A stretch of DNA of 64,000 nucleotides from Bacteroidales bacterium (GTDB lineage: Bacteria; Bacteroidota; Bacteroidia; Bacteroidales; Tenuifilaceae), in contig JAQVYY010000009.1 of the NCBI GenBank assembly GCA_028708425.1, positions 1 through 64,000 on the forward strand. The letters are read 5' to 3'. The translations under genes and the position numbers were made by a program. The notes beneath the pieces are model-generated. The model had not been told where the DNA came from. It saw only the letters and a list, made by a program, of their open reading frames with translations, and searched no databases. This document shows positions 1 to 9,842 of this stretch, piece after piece. The stretch's first letter is position 1. Every line of letters begins with the position of its first letter.

Positions 1-147
1 GATCCTCCAGATCAAATGACTATAAATTGGGGAGGGGTCTATTATTGAATTAAATAATCTATGTCCAGTTCATAGGCATTAAAGAACAGAATTAATGAAA
101 ATAAAAATTTAGTCGGTTAATAGTGAATTTTTATAAAAACTACTCCA

Positions 148-747
148 TTACAACGTGAATGTAACCCGAATTATTGGGTTTTGTTGATATGGCGAGAATT
201 CATTTTTTGACACCTCCCAAAGCAAAAGCATATTAACACCTGCCTTATCCCCAACCCGCTGCCGGTACCCAAACCCTACCAAAACAAGGTTAGTCCATGT
301 TTTACCACCCACGTAATCACCAAAGGGGTTACTCACTCTTCGATCAATAAATATTTTTTCGTACTCACTATGCAGTATTATTCCTCCCCTAAACGGAATT
401 GAAAACACCTCGCTAAAATCGGGGATTGGGAGTACCTGAGTAAATACCGAACCACCCCAAATATGGCTACTATACGACCGCCTAGAGTCGGTTAGCAAAA
501 CACCCCGTTGGTTATAAAAACCATACCTACCTGCAACACCCACCGACCATTGTGGGAATATCCACATGCCCCCAATCGGAACCACATCAATCTGTGTAAT
601 ATGCCCCACCATTAGCCCTAGCGTACCTCCCCAAAAGAACCTGTCACTAAACTTTTCGGGCTCTTCGTATCGTTCGTCCTGCGCAACCAAATTAGCTGCC
701 ATTAAAAGGCCAATAATAAATAGAGCAATAGCTCTGCAATTTCTCAT
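148..747 (-). CDS. Secreted beta-barrel-like outer membrane protein, unknown function
   Basis: About 199 residues. I do not recognise the family. An N-terminal signal peptide is visible (MRNCRAIALFIIGLL... followed by a likely cut after VAQ). The rest is glycine- and aromatic-rich with alternating hydrophobic stretches, and it ends in RVTFTL, an aromatic/hydrophobic end typical of outer membrane beta-barrels. I start it at the ATG at 747. A longer reading frame reaches 786, but its first codons lie inside a dispersed repeat fragment (771-823), so that extension would put 13 odd residues before the signal peptide. It points away from the ankyrin gene. An outer membrane barrel of 8 strands or so is an inference; porin-like transport is not shown. 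Confidence 0.7.
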   Translation of the reverse strand: MRNCRAIALFIIGLLMAANLVAQDERYEEPEKFSDRFFWGGTLGLMVGHITQIDVVPIGGMWIFPQWSVGVAGRYGFYNQRGVLLTDSRRSYSSHIWGGSVFTQVLPIPDFSEVFSIPFRGGIILHSEYEKIFIDRRVSNPFGDYVGGKTWTNLVLVGFGYRQRVGDKAGVNMLLLWEVSKNEFSPYQQNPIIRVTFTL

Positions 748-1267
748 AGCATAGTAGTAAATATGTTTACTAACCCACATTTGCATTCATCTCTTACAAA
801 TTTGATGAATAATACGGACTAACAAAAATAATCTTTTTTGCATACTATTTGTGGCTACATTAAATGTTGTTTTTCAACAACGGGTTAAGCATGCAAATAT
901 TATACCCAATCTAAACCTAACAAATGGCTACTATTGCGATAAGTACATCAAGAAGAAAAAGCTTTGAATTTGCAAAAAAGTTTACATTTAGCTGCAAACA
1001 TAACATCGACACGTATACTTACCAGGCATCAATTCATATCCAAAAAAGTTTAAGGTTTATTTATAACCCTGAACCTACCAGCAACCTATTTATTTACAAT
1101 AAGATTATTCCCGTTTCGTTGTCATCTCCTTAAATATCGTAATGAGTGCAGCTTGTATTAATTTTTTAAATTATATCTTTAACAAATAAATCTGCCTTTG
1201 GTAAACTATGAAAGGTTAGTAATACAAAATTAGATAATAGCTACTGTAATTTTAATATACTCAACTC
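748..1267. other. Gene-poor interval with a repeat fragment
   Basis: 520 bases between two divergent genes. It holds the repeat fragment at 771-823. A 69-codon frame on the plus strand (924-1133) has no recognisable domain, signal or composition typical of the neighbours, and I do not call it. Near 1247-1254 the sequence TAATTTTA resembles a Bacteroidota -7 box (TAnnTTTG) ahead of the ankyrin gene. Nothing else is seen. Confidence 0.6.
771..823 (+). repeat. Fragment of the dispersed 150-bp palindromic repeat (right hairpin only)
   Basis: Matches the last third of the full repeat: a TAACCC-type start, then ATTCATC ... GATGAAT with an AT-rich loop, ending in a decayed GGACTAAC instead of GGGTTAA. 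The arms are diverged, suggesting an old copy. It lies just upstream of the beta-barrel gene start at 747. Confidence 0.75.
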
Positions 1268-2704
1268 ATGTGCTCTATGTTAAAAAAACACCTACTCTTT
1301 ATTTTTTGCGCCCTGTGTATTAGTCCGCATATCGCTTTTAATCAAGATATACATAGCGACACAATCTCGAATCAACTCGAAAACGATTTACAATACTTAA
1401 ACCATGGTATCCCATTATTGGTTCAACAGGCCGATTCGGGCAACTTAGGAAATGTGAAACTACTTCTCGAATTTGGAGCCGACCCTAATGTTACTTGGTA
1501 CGGAGTTACCCCTTTAATGTACGCTTCGCAAGCGGGGCATTACGATGTTACAAAGGAACTAATTTTGTACAATGCCGATTTAGAAATGAAGGACTCCTAT
1601 GGCAATACTGCCTTACATTACGCATCGATGTATAATAACGACAGCATAGCCGAGCTGCTGATACTAAACGGATCTCACGCTCATCCTGTTAACAATCAGG
1701 GCATTTCGCCCCTGCACTATGCCAGCACATACAACTATACATACCTTGCCTACCTGCTTTTGTATTACGGAGCGCATATCGACTCAACCGACAACTACGG
1801 CAACACTCCGCTGATGACCGCAGTATACTCGGGCGCAGCTAACACATGCGAATACCTGCTCGAGAATTGGGCCGATGTTGACAAACCCGACAACAATGGT
1901 TTTACCCCCCTAATGGTAGCCGCCCAGTTTAACGATACAACCATGTTGCGAGTACTTACTAGCTACGGTGGAAATGTATACGCGCGAAACAATAATGATA
2001 TTACCGCCCTTGCTTTAGCAATAGAGAATAATTGCTACGAAGCAATTCTTTTCTTACTACACGAAAAATCTGCTAAAGAGGAGCTAAGCCCCAACGTAAG
2101 CTATGCCGATTTAGCCCATCGCAAAGGTTACCATGAAATTTCAGCATTCCTACAAAAAGTAGGCAGTCCACTATCAAAAAGAATAAAAGTAACCTCAATA
2201 ACCCCCTATCTGCAAAGCTCTTTTAACTCAAACCACTTCCATATTTCTGGTGGAGTCGAAACTTTTATTGAACCCTATGGGATATATTTTAAAACCGATT
2301 TTGGGGCAACACCATCATACAGCCCTATTATTATACAGGAAGTTAATGCCTCTTATCAGTTTTTTGAGAAGAGATACTTTGCGAGCATCCGACTGGGAAA
2401 AGAGCTGTACAAATTAAGGACAGGTAAAAAAGGTCTAACCAGCATTCTACTTGGCGTAAACTACCAACGAACATGGGGCAAATATAACTTTACAAGCAAT
2501 GTACATTATGCCAAAAGTTACAACCTATTAAGTCCAGAACTAAAAGCCACATACACAAAAAGAAACTTTTATATTTCAGCAAGTATACAGGCACTTGCAC
2601 TAGACTACCTACGCAAACAACCAATAGTAATTAACATCTCGACTGGATATGCTTTTAATCTGACGAAACCCAAAATTAAATCTAAACAGCTAAACTGGCA
2701 ATAA
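1268..2704 (+). CDS. Secreted ankyrin-repeat protein with a beta-rich C-terminal domain
   Basis: 478 residues. Signal peptide at residues 1-25 (an alternative ATG at 1277, residue 4, gives a cleaner one). Residues about 46-265 form six or seven ankyrin repeats, recognisable by G-x-TPLH/M-x-A-A and LL-x-x-G-A-x-(V/I)-(D/N), for example at residues 79, 112, 145, 178 and 211. Residues about 305-478 are rich in tyrosine, serine and alternating hydrophobics, which suggests a beta-barrel or beta-sandwich in the outer membrane. Ankyrin repeats bind other proteins; the partner is unknown. Two small lipoprotein genes follow at 15 and 42 bases, so this is probably the first gene of a three-gene operon. 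The ankyrin part is certain; the barrel is inference. Confidence 0.85.
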   Translation: MCSMLKKHLLFIFCALCISPHIAFNQDIHSDTISNQLENDLQYLNHGIPLLVQQADSGNLGNVKLLLEFGADPNVTWYGVTPLMYASQAGHYDVTKELILYNADLEMKDSYGNTALHYASMYNNDSIAELLILNGSHAHPVNNQGISPLHYASTYNYTYLAYLLLYYGAHIDSTDNYGNTPLMTAVYSGAANTCEYLLENWADVDKPDNNGFTPLMVAAQFNDTTMLRVLTSYGGNVYARNNNDITALALAIENNCYEAILFLLHEKSAKEELSPNVSYADLAHRKGYHEISAFLQKVGSPLSKRIKVTSITPYLQSSFNSNHFHISGGVETFIEPYGIYFKTDFGATPSYSPIIIQEVNASYQFFEKRYFASIRLGKELYKLRTGKKGLTSILLGVNYQRTWGKYNFTSNVHYAKSYNLLSPELKATYTKRNFYISASIQALALDYLRKQPIVINISTGYAFNLTKPKIKSKQLNWQ

Positions 2705-2719
2705 AATCTCTAAAACACC

Positions 2720-3121
2720 ATGAAAAAGATAGTTTCACTCAAATTATTAAACCCCATATTACCCATCGTGTTGCTTCTACTAATTATAAGTGGGTGCGAT
2801 AAGAAGTCGGACTGCTTCAAGTATAAGCCGAAATCACACAATGTATTTACAAAAATAACCATAAACGAGGAAAATCAAACAGTTCCAGTAACCGTTTATA
2901 TAGGACCGATGGAAGATAACAACGTACGCTACGAAAAAGATCTTCACAAACACGTAAAACACCTTACTTTAGATACAGACACTTACTTCACCATTGTTGC
3001 CCACTACAAATTAAACGGTAAAACCTATCGGGTAATTAACGGGGTAACCCTATCGGTTTCACAATCAGGTTCTTGTTTTTATGTTGAAAACATAGTGGTT
3101 GACCTTAGGTTTAAACCATAA
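2720..3121 (+). CDS. Small lipoprotein, paralogue of the next gene
   Basis: 133 residues. The N-terminus is a lipoprotein signal: a basic start, a long leucine/isoleucine stretch and a lipobox ISGC with the lipidated Cys at residue 26. No known domain is recognised. The mature part shares a clear pattern with the next gene product: T-I-N-E-E-N-Q-x-x-P-x-T-(V/I)-Y-(I/L)-G, then D-N-N, then F-T-x-V-A-H-Y, then Y-x-V-I-N. The two genes are therefore a tandem duplication. It probably shares a transcript with the ankyrin gene 15 bases upstream. Function is unknown; an extracytoplasmic partner of the ankyrin protein is a guess from position. Confidence 0.75.
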   Translation: MKKIVSLKLLNPILPIVLLLLIISGCDKKSDCFKYKPKSHNVFTKITINEENQTVPVTVYIGPMEDNNVRYEKDLHKHVKHLTLDTDTYFTIVAHYKLNGKTYRVINGVTLSVSQSGSCFYVENIVVDLRFKP

Positions 3122-3163
3122 AAAATTGTATACAAGATTTAAACCCCACATAAAAAATCCGAG

Positions 3164-3586
3164 ATGAAGCGTTGGACTCAAAGATACTTAATCGGCATTG
3201 CAGTTGCTTTAGTCTTTCATGGCTGCTCAATAGAAAGGTTGCTTGAGTTTAAGTGCGAAGAATGTTTCATCGAGAAGCCCTTGTACTCCATCATAGAAGC
3301 AAATTTTACTATCAATAACGAAAATCAGGAAATACCCCTCACAATCTATCTTGGTTCTCCCGATAACAACATAGTTGTGCTAACCGATACGATTACAACC
3401 AAAACCCTACAAATTGATGTTGAGAACGAGGTAGAATACACATTTGTTGCCCACTACACCCGAAATGGCAGAACGCACTATGTGATAAACACGCTAAAAA
3501 CAAAGGTTTACTACGATACAGAATCATGCTCAGTTCCCTGTTACTACACAACCAATAAGAAGATAAATTTAGAAGTAAAATACTAG
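3164..3586 (+). CDS. Small lipoprotein, tandem paralogue of the preceding gene
   Basis: 140 residues. Signal peptide with lipobox FHGC, Cys at residue 21. The mature protein carries the same F-T-I-N-N-E-N-Q ... T-I-Y-L-G-S ... F-V-A-H-Y ... Y-V-I-N pattern as the gene 42 bases upstream but has more cysteines (C-E-E-C near the start of the mature part and C-S-V-P-C near the end), which could form disulfides in the periplasm. It ends 19 bases before the 3' end of mutS on the other strand. No function is recognised. Confidence 0.75.
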   Translation: MKRWTQRYLIGIAVALVFHGCSIERLLEFKCEECFIEKPLYSIIEANFTINNENQEIPLTIYLGSPDNNIVVLTDTITTKTLQIDVENEVEYTFVAHYTRNGRTHYVINTLKTKVYYDTESCSVPCYYTTNKKINLEVKY

Positions 3587-3605
3587 CGGAGGATAAGCAT
3601 GAATA

Positions 3606-6299
3606 CTACTCTTCTTTTACCCCAGCCAAACGCTTTATTTCGTTGAGTCTATTTAACGCATCAACTGGGGTTAAGTTGTTAATATCAAGAGCTAGAAGCT
3701 GATCCCTAATCTGCTTAAGCACTGGGTCGTCGAGTTGAAAAAAGCTAAGCTGATACCCCTCCCTATTTTTACCCAAATCGGCACCAGGCTTAGTCAAATG
3801 TTGATTTTGAGGGCTCTTTTCAAGCTCCTTCAATATTTCCGAAGCACGCTTTACCACGCTAGGGGGCATTCCTGCCATACGGGCAACATGAATTCCAAAG
3901 CTGTGAGCACTTCCCCCTGGCACAAGCTCACGTAAAAAAATTACCTTATTATCTAGCTCTTTTACCGAAACATTGTAATTTTTAATCCGTGGAAAAGCCC
4001 CCTCCATCTCATTAAGTTCATGATAATGAGTGGCAAACATTGTTTTTGCCTTACCTATGGGATTCTCGTGAATATACTCCGTCATTGCCCACGCAATGGA
4101 TATTCCGTCGTAAGTTGATGTACCGCGCCCAATCTCATCGAGCAGAATTAGACTCCTATCCGAAATATTATTTAGTATACTTGCCGCCTCATGCATCTCG
4201 ACCATAAAGGTTGATTCGCCCAATGATATATTATCGGAAGCTCCAACCCGAGTAAAAATCTTATCAACCAACCCTATTTTGGCAGCTTTGGCTGGCACAA
4301 ACGACCCCATTTGTGCCATAAGCACAATAAGAGCGGTTTGTCGTAATAATGCCGATTTACCCGACATATTAGGCCCTGTAATAATAATAATTTGCTGATT
4401 ATCAGAATCAAGCAGCACATCGTTCGAAATATACTCTTCGCCAATGGGCAGCATGCGCTCAATAACAGGATGCCTACCCGCTTTTATATCGATGGTGTCG
4501 GTTTGATTAACCTCGGGTTTACAGTAATTATACTCGTTTGCAGCCATGCCAAACGACTGCAGGCAATCGAGCTGGGCCACCAATCCTGCATTTAGCTGAA
4601 TTGAGGCAATATACTCCGAAAGGCTAAGAACTAGCTGCTCAAAAAGCTGCTGTTCTAAAATCAGCACTTTCTCTTCGGCGCCCAAAATCTTGGCCTCGTA
4701 CTCCTTAAGCTCCTCGGTAATATAACGCTCAGCCGCTACAAGGGTTTGCTTCCTAATCCACTCTGGCGGAACTTTATCTTTATGAGTATTTCGAACCTCG
4801 AGATAGTAACCAAATACATTATTAAAACTAATCTTTAATGAAGGGATTCCTGTTCGCTCGGACTCTCGTTTCTGAATACCTACAAGATACTCCTTACCCG
4901 AATGCATTATCTCACGCAGCTCATCGAGCTCATCATTAATTCCCTCGGCAATCACTCGCCCCTTACCAACCTGTGCGGGCGGATCGGCCACAATTTCACG
5001 CTCAATTCTCTCCCTTATAAGGGAGCAGAGATTAATTTGCTCGCCAATCCGCATGAGGGTTGGCTCTTTAGACTCAGCGCACATCTGCTTAATGGGATCG
5101 AGTGCGAGCAAAGCATTTTTGAGGTTAACCATTTCACGCGGCGTAATACGTCCAACGGCGGCTTTTGAGATTATCCTCTCCAAATCGCCCATACCACGAA
5201 TATGGTTGCGAAGCGAATCGGCCATTTCGGTACCAGTAATTAAATGCTCAACAGCATTTAACCTTTCGGTTATGGGTTTCTCATCCTTTAATGGCAACGA
5301 GATCCACTTTTTAAGCAGTCGGCTCCCCATGGGCGATACCGATTTATCGATAACCTCAACCAAAGTTTTGGCTCCCTCATTTACCGAATAAAAGAGTTCG
5401 AGGTTGCGAACAGTAAACTTGTCGAGCCACACATACTTATCCTCATCAATCCGCGATATGGTTGATATGTGCTTAATCTGGTTATGCTGTGTAATATCGA
5501 GATAGTAAAGGGTAGCACCCGCAGCAACAATTCCCAGCGTTAATCTATCGATACCAAAACCCTTAAGGCTTGGGGTTTGAAAATGATTTACCAGCTTCTC
5601 GCGCGCACCCTGTTTATCGTAGGCCCACTCGTCAAATTTGTAGGTGTAGTAACGTGTTCCAAAATACTCGGTGAACTCTCTATGTTTTGAACGCTCAACC
5701 AGCACCTCCTTTGGGTTGAAGTTGGTTATAAGCTTATCAACATACTCCAGTGTTCCCTCCGCCACATAAAACTCACCTGTTGATATATCGAGAAAAGCCA
5801 CACCAGCATTTTTTTTCTCGAAATGCACACAGGCCAAAAAGTTATTCTCTCTTCGCTCGAGAACATTATCGTTAAACGAAACCCCTGGAGTAACCATTTC
5901 GGTAACGCCGCGTTTTACAATCTTTTTAGCTGTTTTTGGGTCTTCGAGTTGCTCACAAATAGCAACCCGCTGCCCAGCCCTTACTAATTTAGGAAGATAC
6001 GTATCGAGAGCATGATGAGGAAACCCTGCCAGTTCAACAGATGCCGCAGCCCCATTCGCCCTACGGGTTAGGGTAATACCCAATATATCGGCAGCTTTTA
6101 TGGCATCACTACTAAAAGTTTCGTAAAAATCGCCAACCCTAAAAAGCAAAATTGCATCGGGATGCTTTCGCTTAATTGAGTTATACTGCTTCATTAAAGG
6201 GGTTTCAACGGGAATTTTGGATGAACTCAAAATACAAGGATTATGGTTTAACAAGTGGGCCCAATTCTCACAAAAATACGAAAGCATATTGAGATTCAT
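3606..6299 (-). CDS. mutS: DNA mismatch repair protein MutS
   Basis: About 897 residues. MutS recognises mismatches and small loops and starts mismatch repair with MutL. The mismatch-binding domain opens with [20 protein letters not shown] and contains the F-x-E motif within GDFYETF. Connector, lever and clamp regions follow. The ATPase has Walker A GPNMSGKS (residues 642-649) and Walker [13 protein letters not shown] (Asp721, Glu722), and the usual C-terminal tail. Start choice is uncertain: 6299 adds about 30 residues with no obvious homology ([12 protein letters not shown]...). A TTG nearer the conserved TPLMKQY is possible. It is the last gene of the minus-strand run dnaN, exonuclease, mutS, separated from the exonuclease by a repeat copy that may interrupt co-transcription. 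Confidence 0.97.
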   Translation of the reverse strand: MNLNMLSYFCENWAHLLNHNPCILSSSKIPVETPLMKQYNSIKRKHPDAILLFRVGDFYETFSSDAIKAADILGITLTRRANGAAASVELAGFPHHALDTYLPKLVRAGQRVAICEQLEDPKTAKKIVKRGVTEMVTPGVSFNDNVLERRENNFLACVHFEKKNAGVAFLDISTGEFYVAEGTLEYVDKLITNFNPKEVLVERSKHREFTEYFGTRYYTYKFDEWAYDKQGAREKLVNHFQTPSLKGFGIDRLTLGIVAAGATLYYLDITQHNQIKHISTISRIDEDKYVWLDKFTVRNLELFYSVNEGAKTLVEVIDKSVSPMGSRLLKKWISLPLKDEKPITERLNAVEHLITGTEMADSLRNHIRGMGDLERIISKAAVGRITPREMVNLKNALLALDPIKQMCAESKEPTLMRIGEQINLCSLIRERIEREIVADPPAQVGKGRVIAEGINDELDELREIMHSGKEYLVGIQKRESERTGIPSLKISFNNVFGYYLEVRNTHKDKVPPEWIRKQTLVAAERYITEELKEYEAKILGAEEKVLILEQQLFEQLVLSLSEYIASIQLNAGLVAQLDCLQSFGMAANEYNYCKPEVNQTDTIDIKAGRHPVIERMLPIGEEYISNDVLLDSDNQQIIIITGPNMSGKSALLRQTALIVLMAQMGSFVPAKAAKIGLVDKIFTRVGASDNISLGESTFMVEMHEAASILNNISDRSLILLDEIGRGTSTYDGISIAWAMTEYIHENPIGKAKTMFATHYHELNEMEGAFPRIKNYNVSVKELDNKVIFLRELVPGGSAHSFGIHVARMAGMPPSVVKRASEILKELEKSPQNQHLTKPGADLGKNREGYQLSFFQLDDPVLKQIRDQLLALDINNLTPVDALNRLNEIKRLAGVKEE

Positions 6300-6378
6300 A
6301 CCGTTTTTTGCTGTTATTAAACATTTTTTGATGAATCAGTAGCTAAGGTAATTTACAGGGAAACACACTCCTGATATA

Positions 6379-6529
6379 TTAACCCCAATTATTCATTCGA
6401 ATAATTGCTGTCTCCGACAGCGACTAAGTCTCACAACCAATTTTGTTCGCAAAAAATTGGGTTCGACTATGTTGGGGTAACCCGCATTTGCATTCATCTT
6501 TTATAAGTTTGATGAATAATGCGGGTTAA
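6379..6529 (+). repeat. Dispersed 150-bp palindromic repeat, full copy
   Basis: Begins TTAACCCC and ends GGGTTAA. It contains, in order, a hairpin AATTATTC/GAATAATT, a small CTGTC/GACAG hairpin, a larger hairpin with CCAATTTTG-like arms, and a terminal hairpin CCCGCATT ... AATGCGGG. It lies between the exonuclease and mutS, 2 bases beyond the exonuclease stop codon. Confidence 0.92.
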
Positions 6530-6531
6530 AT

Positions 6532-7299
6532 TTACTTACTACGCATTCTGAGGTAGATGCCCGTAAGCACTTTTTTTGTGTATAGGGGAAAATCACCTTT
6601 CATCATCCAAGCGTAGTAGCTTGGCTCCTTTGATAGAACCCTCTCAACTGATTTACCCTTATGCTTTCCAAAGTTAAAAATCTCTACCCCTTGGTCGTCA
6701 AAAACGATACGCCCAGCAAAATCGGCATTTTGCTTATGGGTACTAAACTCTGCAAGGAAATTAACATCATTCTGCAGCTCAGGATACCTATCGAGCTGTG
6801 ATTTAAGCACCTCGTACGTTGCAATGGTATCGGCCTTGGCGGTATGTGCTCCTACCAAATCCTTGTCGCAGTAAAACTTATAGGCTGCTTCAAGAGTGCG
6901 CTTCTCCATTTTATGAAAGATAGTTTGCACATCAATAAATTTACGCTTTCTGAAATCAAAATCTACATCAGCCCTAAGAAACTCCTCGGCCAACAGCGGA
7001 AAGTCGAACCTATTTGAGTTAAACCCTGCTAAGTCGCACCCCTCCATAAACTGGGCAAGCGACTTAGCCACCTCCTTAAAGGTAGGTTCGCTTTTAACAT
7101 CCTCATCGGTTATACCGTGCACTGCTGTTGCTTCGGGTGGTATTGGAAAGGTGGGATTAATTCGTTTACACTTAATCTCCTGAGTACCATTGGGCATTAC
7201 TTTTAGCGCAGCTATCTCAACAATTCGATCTTTAACCACATTGATACCTGTGGTTTCTAAATCGATAAAAACTAAGGGGTTCTTTATATTCAGCTCCAT
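6532..7299 (-). CDS. DnaQ-like DEDDh 3'-5' exonuclease with a C-terminal extra domain
   Basis: 255 residues. The exonuclease fold spans residues about 8-170 with the DEDDh set visible: Asp13 and Glu15 (FIDLETTG), Asp99 (NSNRFDFPLL) and the His152-x4-Asp157 pair (HTAKAD). Such proteins trim 3' ends as the polymerase III epsilon proofreader or in repair. After residue 200 there is a second small domain with IFNFGKHKGKSVERVL, a motif also found as a stand-alone or fused domain in other Bacteroidota exonucleases. It lies between dnaN (84 bases upstream in transcription) and mutS, so replication or repair is the natural role. Whether it is the true replicative epsilon subunit cannot be told from sequence. 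Confidence 0.88.
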   Translation of the reverse strand: MELNIKNPLVFIDLETTGINVVKDRIVEIAALKVMPNGTQEIKCKRINPTFPIPPEATAVHGITDEDVKSEPTFKEVAKSLAQFMEGCDLAGFNSNRFDFPLLAEEFLRADVDFDFRKRKFIDVQTIFHKMEKRTLEAAYKFYCDKDLVGAHTAKADTIATYEVLKSQLDRYPELQNDVNFLAEFSTHKQNADFAGRIVFDDQGVEIFNFGKHKGKSVERVLSKEPSYYAWMMKGDFPLYTKKVLTGIYLRMRSK

Positions 7300-7383
7300 T
7301 CTTACAGTTTTAGCAAGTTTTAAAAAATTAAAGCTGCTGCCGATTGGGCAACAGCTTTATATGTCTAGGTTAAACAAAAGTTA

Positions 7384-8511
7384 CTAGGCACCTACCATCA
7401 TCGGCATTAACAGCATTAGTACCTCTTCGTCGGGGTTATCGTTCACTGCTGGGAATAGCAAACCTGCTCTGGATGGATCAGAAAGAGACAGCACCACATC
7501 GGTTGATGATATATTGGAAAGAATATCGATTAAGAAAACCGATTTAAATCCAATCTCCATATGATCGCCCTCGTACTGGCACTGCAGGCTTTCGTGTGCC
7601 GAAATTGAAAAGTCGAGGTCTTGCGCCGATACAACAATTTGATTTCCTGTTAGCGAAACCTTTACGAGATTACTAGCCTGATTGGTAAAGGGTGCAACAC
7701 GGCGAAGCGAGTTATAAAAATCTAGCCTGTCGATGGTAGCCACATTGGGGTTATCAACAGGAATTACCGAGTTATAGTTAGGATATACGCCCTCAACCAA
7801 TCTGCAAACCAGCGTGTACTGGTCGAGAATAAAAAGAGCGTTCTTATCATCAAACTCAACAATAACATCGCCGCTACCCTTTATAATGTTCTTAAGCAAC
7901 GATGCCGGCTTTTTAGGTAGAATAAAAGATTTCTCATCTTCAGCCGTAATATCGAGCCTTTTATAACGCACCAGCTTATGGGCATCGGAGGCCACAAAGG
8001 TTAGAGATTCGGGTGAAAACTCGAGCAGAATACCATTCATTACTGGACGCATCTCATCGTCGGCAGTGGCAAACAACGTTTTACCTATTCCGTTAAGTAA
8101 AGCATCTGCAGGAACATTTAACGATACTTTTTCACTCTCATCTATTTGTGCCGCTACCGGGAAATCTTCGGCTGGCTGGCCCACAATATTAAACTCGCCC
8201 CTATCGGACGACAACTTAATGGCAAGTGTTTCCTCGTTTATGTCGAAAGTAAGGGGTTGCTCAGAGAATTCCCTTAGAGTATCAACCAAAATGCGATATG
8301 GAATGGCAACCACACCATCATCGGTTACATTCTCTAATTTAATAGCTGTTTTTAGGGTTGTCTCAAGGTCAGACGCTGTAATCTCAAGATCATTGCCCTG
8401 AAGATTGAAAAGAAAATTATCAAGAATAGGCAGGGTGTTTTTTGAGCTGATAACCCTACTAACCACTGTTAAATGGCTCAGTAATTCTGTGCTGGAAACT
8501 ACAAATTTCAT
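7384..8511 (-). CDS. dnaN: DNA polymerase III beta subunit (sliding clamp)
   Basis: 375 residues, the normal clamp length. It opens MKFVVSSTELLSHLTVVSRVI and shows the three repeated clamp domains, with the typical SNTLPIL-like segment here as SSKNTLPILDNFLF and a C-terminus ending LMLLMPMMV, close to the M-P-M-R-L end of the family. The dimeric ring tethers polymerase III and also binds MutS and other repair proteins. Encoded just upstream of the exonuclease on the same strand. A -7 box lies at 8531-8538. The association of dnaN with gldF/gldG on the same strand matches gene order I recall from other Bacteroidota. Confidence 0.97.
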   Translation of the reverse strand: MKFVVSSTELLSHLTVVSRVISSKNTLPILDNFLFNLQGNDLEITASDLETTLKTAIKLENVTDDGVVAIPYRILVDTLREFSEQPLTFDINEETLAIKLSSDRGEFNIVGQPAEDFPVAAQIDESEKVSLNVPADALLNGIGKTLFATADDEMRPVMNGILLEFSPESLTFVASDAHKLVRYKRLDITAEDEKSFILPKKPASLLKNIIKGSGDVIVEFDDKNALFILDQYTLVCRLVEGVYPNYNSVIPVDNPNVATIDRLDFYNSLRRVAPFTNQASNLVKVSLTGNQIVVSAQDLDFSISAHESLQCQYEGDHMEIGFKSVFLIDILSNISSTDVVLSLSDPSRAGLLFPAVNDNPDEEVLMLLMPMMVGA

Positions 8512-8816
8512 CTGTCTAGTTTTTAGTTTTCAAAGGTACAGATATAGCATCCATGGGATAGCCATTACCGTGTGCGGTAACGTCTTACCGTGGATGGTTC
8601 ATCGGTATCGATTTTTAAAATAATTAACAAATGTAGTGTTTATGCTATTACATTTAATATACTTTACAAACATACTGTTTAAAAGTATCGATAGTGCTGC
8701 TTATTGTGCTTTTCTTTAAATCGCTTGCACCCTGAATATCAGGCTATTTTATAGCAATAAAACAAATATCAATAATACAACTTTTTAGTTAAATACACAA
8801 ACCAGTCGGCGCAAAA
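8512..8816. other. Intergenic region upstream of dnaN
   Basis: 305 bases. It holds the dnaN promoter box (8531-8538) and a short palindrome TTACCG-TGTG-CGGTAA at about 8566-8581, close enough to the promoter to be an operator, though nothing proves it. The remainder (8600-8816) is AT-rich with no recognised element. Confidence 0.5.
8531..8538 (-). promoter_or_regulatory. Bacteroidota -7 promoter box for dnaN
   Basis: CAAAGGTA on the plus strand reads TACCTTTG on the minus strand, a perfect TAnnTTTG, 20 bases upstream of the dnaN ATG. No good TTTG -33 box is visible at the expected spacing. Confidence 0.55.
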
Positions 8817-9818
8817 TTATGGGGTAAAATATGAAACACCCCGAAGCAACGAGTAAAGGTTGATATAATTTACGATAAAAACCTGATTATCAGCAGAGGT
8901 TTTAACATAAACACGATTTAAATCGACGTTTACCGTGCGGCCTAGCTCATCGGTATACGCTTCAACAGGAATGGGGAAAACCTTTAGAACATCGCAACCT
9001 GCAGAAGTGAAAATATTGAAAACAAAATCGGGATTGGCAGAGCCTAGCTGAGCCTTTTGTTGAATTGACAATTGAGCAACACCCTGATGAGGAATCTGGG
9101 TTAACGTAGTAAGGAAATTAAGTACCCTATCGTTATCCACGTTCTGAGCTTCGTGTCCGCTATATAGGTTTAAAACCCTATAAGCGTTGCTATTAACAAC
9201 ATCAATTCTAAATGCCCTTTCGGGTTCGTGTGGAACATCTACCTCAACCGCCTGAACCTGTAAAAGGGTGGGAGCGGGCACCTTACTGCCTCCCCAGTAG
9301 CTCTCATCTACATTAATTAAGCTCGCTATGCTACCATCATAATTGGGCAACTCGAGCTTGTAAACCGTTTTACCTTTCCCCTTATATCCAATGGTTTTCA
9401 GATTTTGTGCATCGGTATCGAGGATGAAGTAGCTAAGTATCTTTCTTCGTTTACTAAAAAACTCGATGTGCTTGCCGTTGCGTTGGGCAGCATCAACCAA
9501 ACTATCATTTATGCTCAACGAAACGGGGCCTGCATTTTGCAATCTCGATGCCACCCTAAAAAATGTATTAATCGCATCGTCGCTTACCCGAAACTTATCG
9601 TTAAGCAGCCAATGCCCCGATGAGTTAACCTTAAGATTAACAACAAATTCGCCATAAGTAATAGCAATACGAGTTACTGCCTTGTTGGCATTTATAGCAA
9701 AATTCGTTTCAGCATTATCCCGCCGATTTCTGATGGTATTCACCGCCAAAATAGAGCCTGCTATGACTAAAATCAAGCAAAACAGCCAGTGCTTCCCTAT
9801 AAATTTTGAAATTTTCAT
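8817..9818 (-). CDS. DUF4340-domain membrane-anchored protein of the gldFG locus
   Basis: 333 residues. One N-terminal membrane segment (WLFCLILVIAGSILAV, residues about 10-27), then a periplasmic region with the DUF4340 style: a region like SSGHWLLNDKFRVSDDAIN followed by beta-rich repeats. I start at the ATG at 9818; a GTG at 9830 would add four residues. It follows gldG by 24 bases on the same strand and is almost certainly in the gldF-gldG operon, since DUF4340 proteins commonly accompany GldG-type ABC auxiliary proteins. It probably acts with GldF/GldG in the envelope; the biochemical role is unknown. Confidence 0.8.
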   Translation of the reverse strand: MKISKFIGKHWLFCLILVIAGSILAVNTIRNRRDNAETNFAINANKAVTRIAITYGEFVVNLKVNSSGHWLLNDKFRVSDDAINTFFRVASRLQNAGPVSLSINDSLVDAAQRNGKHIEFFSKRRKILSYFILDTDAQNLKTIGYKGKGKTVYKLELPNYDGSIASLINVDESYWGGSKVPAPTLLQVQAVEVDVPHEPERAFRIDVVNSNAYRVLNLYSGHEAQNVDNDRVLNFLTTLTQIPHQGVAQLSIQQKAQLGSANPDFVFNIFTSAGCDVLKVFPIPVEAYTDELGRTVNVDLNRVYVKTSADNQVFIVNYINLYSLLRGVSYFTP

Positions 9819-9842
9819 TCTTCCTATCACAAATAAAAAAAT

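Noticed and set aside
924..1133. 69-codon frame on the plus strand upstream of the ankyrin gene
   Set aside because: No domain, no signal peptide, composition unlike the neighbours, and weak start context. Not enough to call a gene.
6379..6529. CRISPR array as an explanation for the repeats
   Set aside because: Copies are kilobases apart, about 150 bp long, in both orientations and without spacers or cas genes.
8566..8581. Palindrome near the dnaN promoter as a DnaA or repressor operator
   Set aside because: TTACCG-CGGTAA does not match the DnaA box (TTATCCACA) and no other copies are seen, so it is only mentioned in the gap entry.
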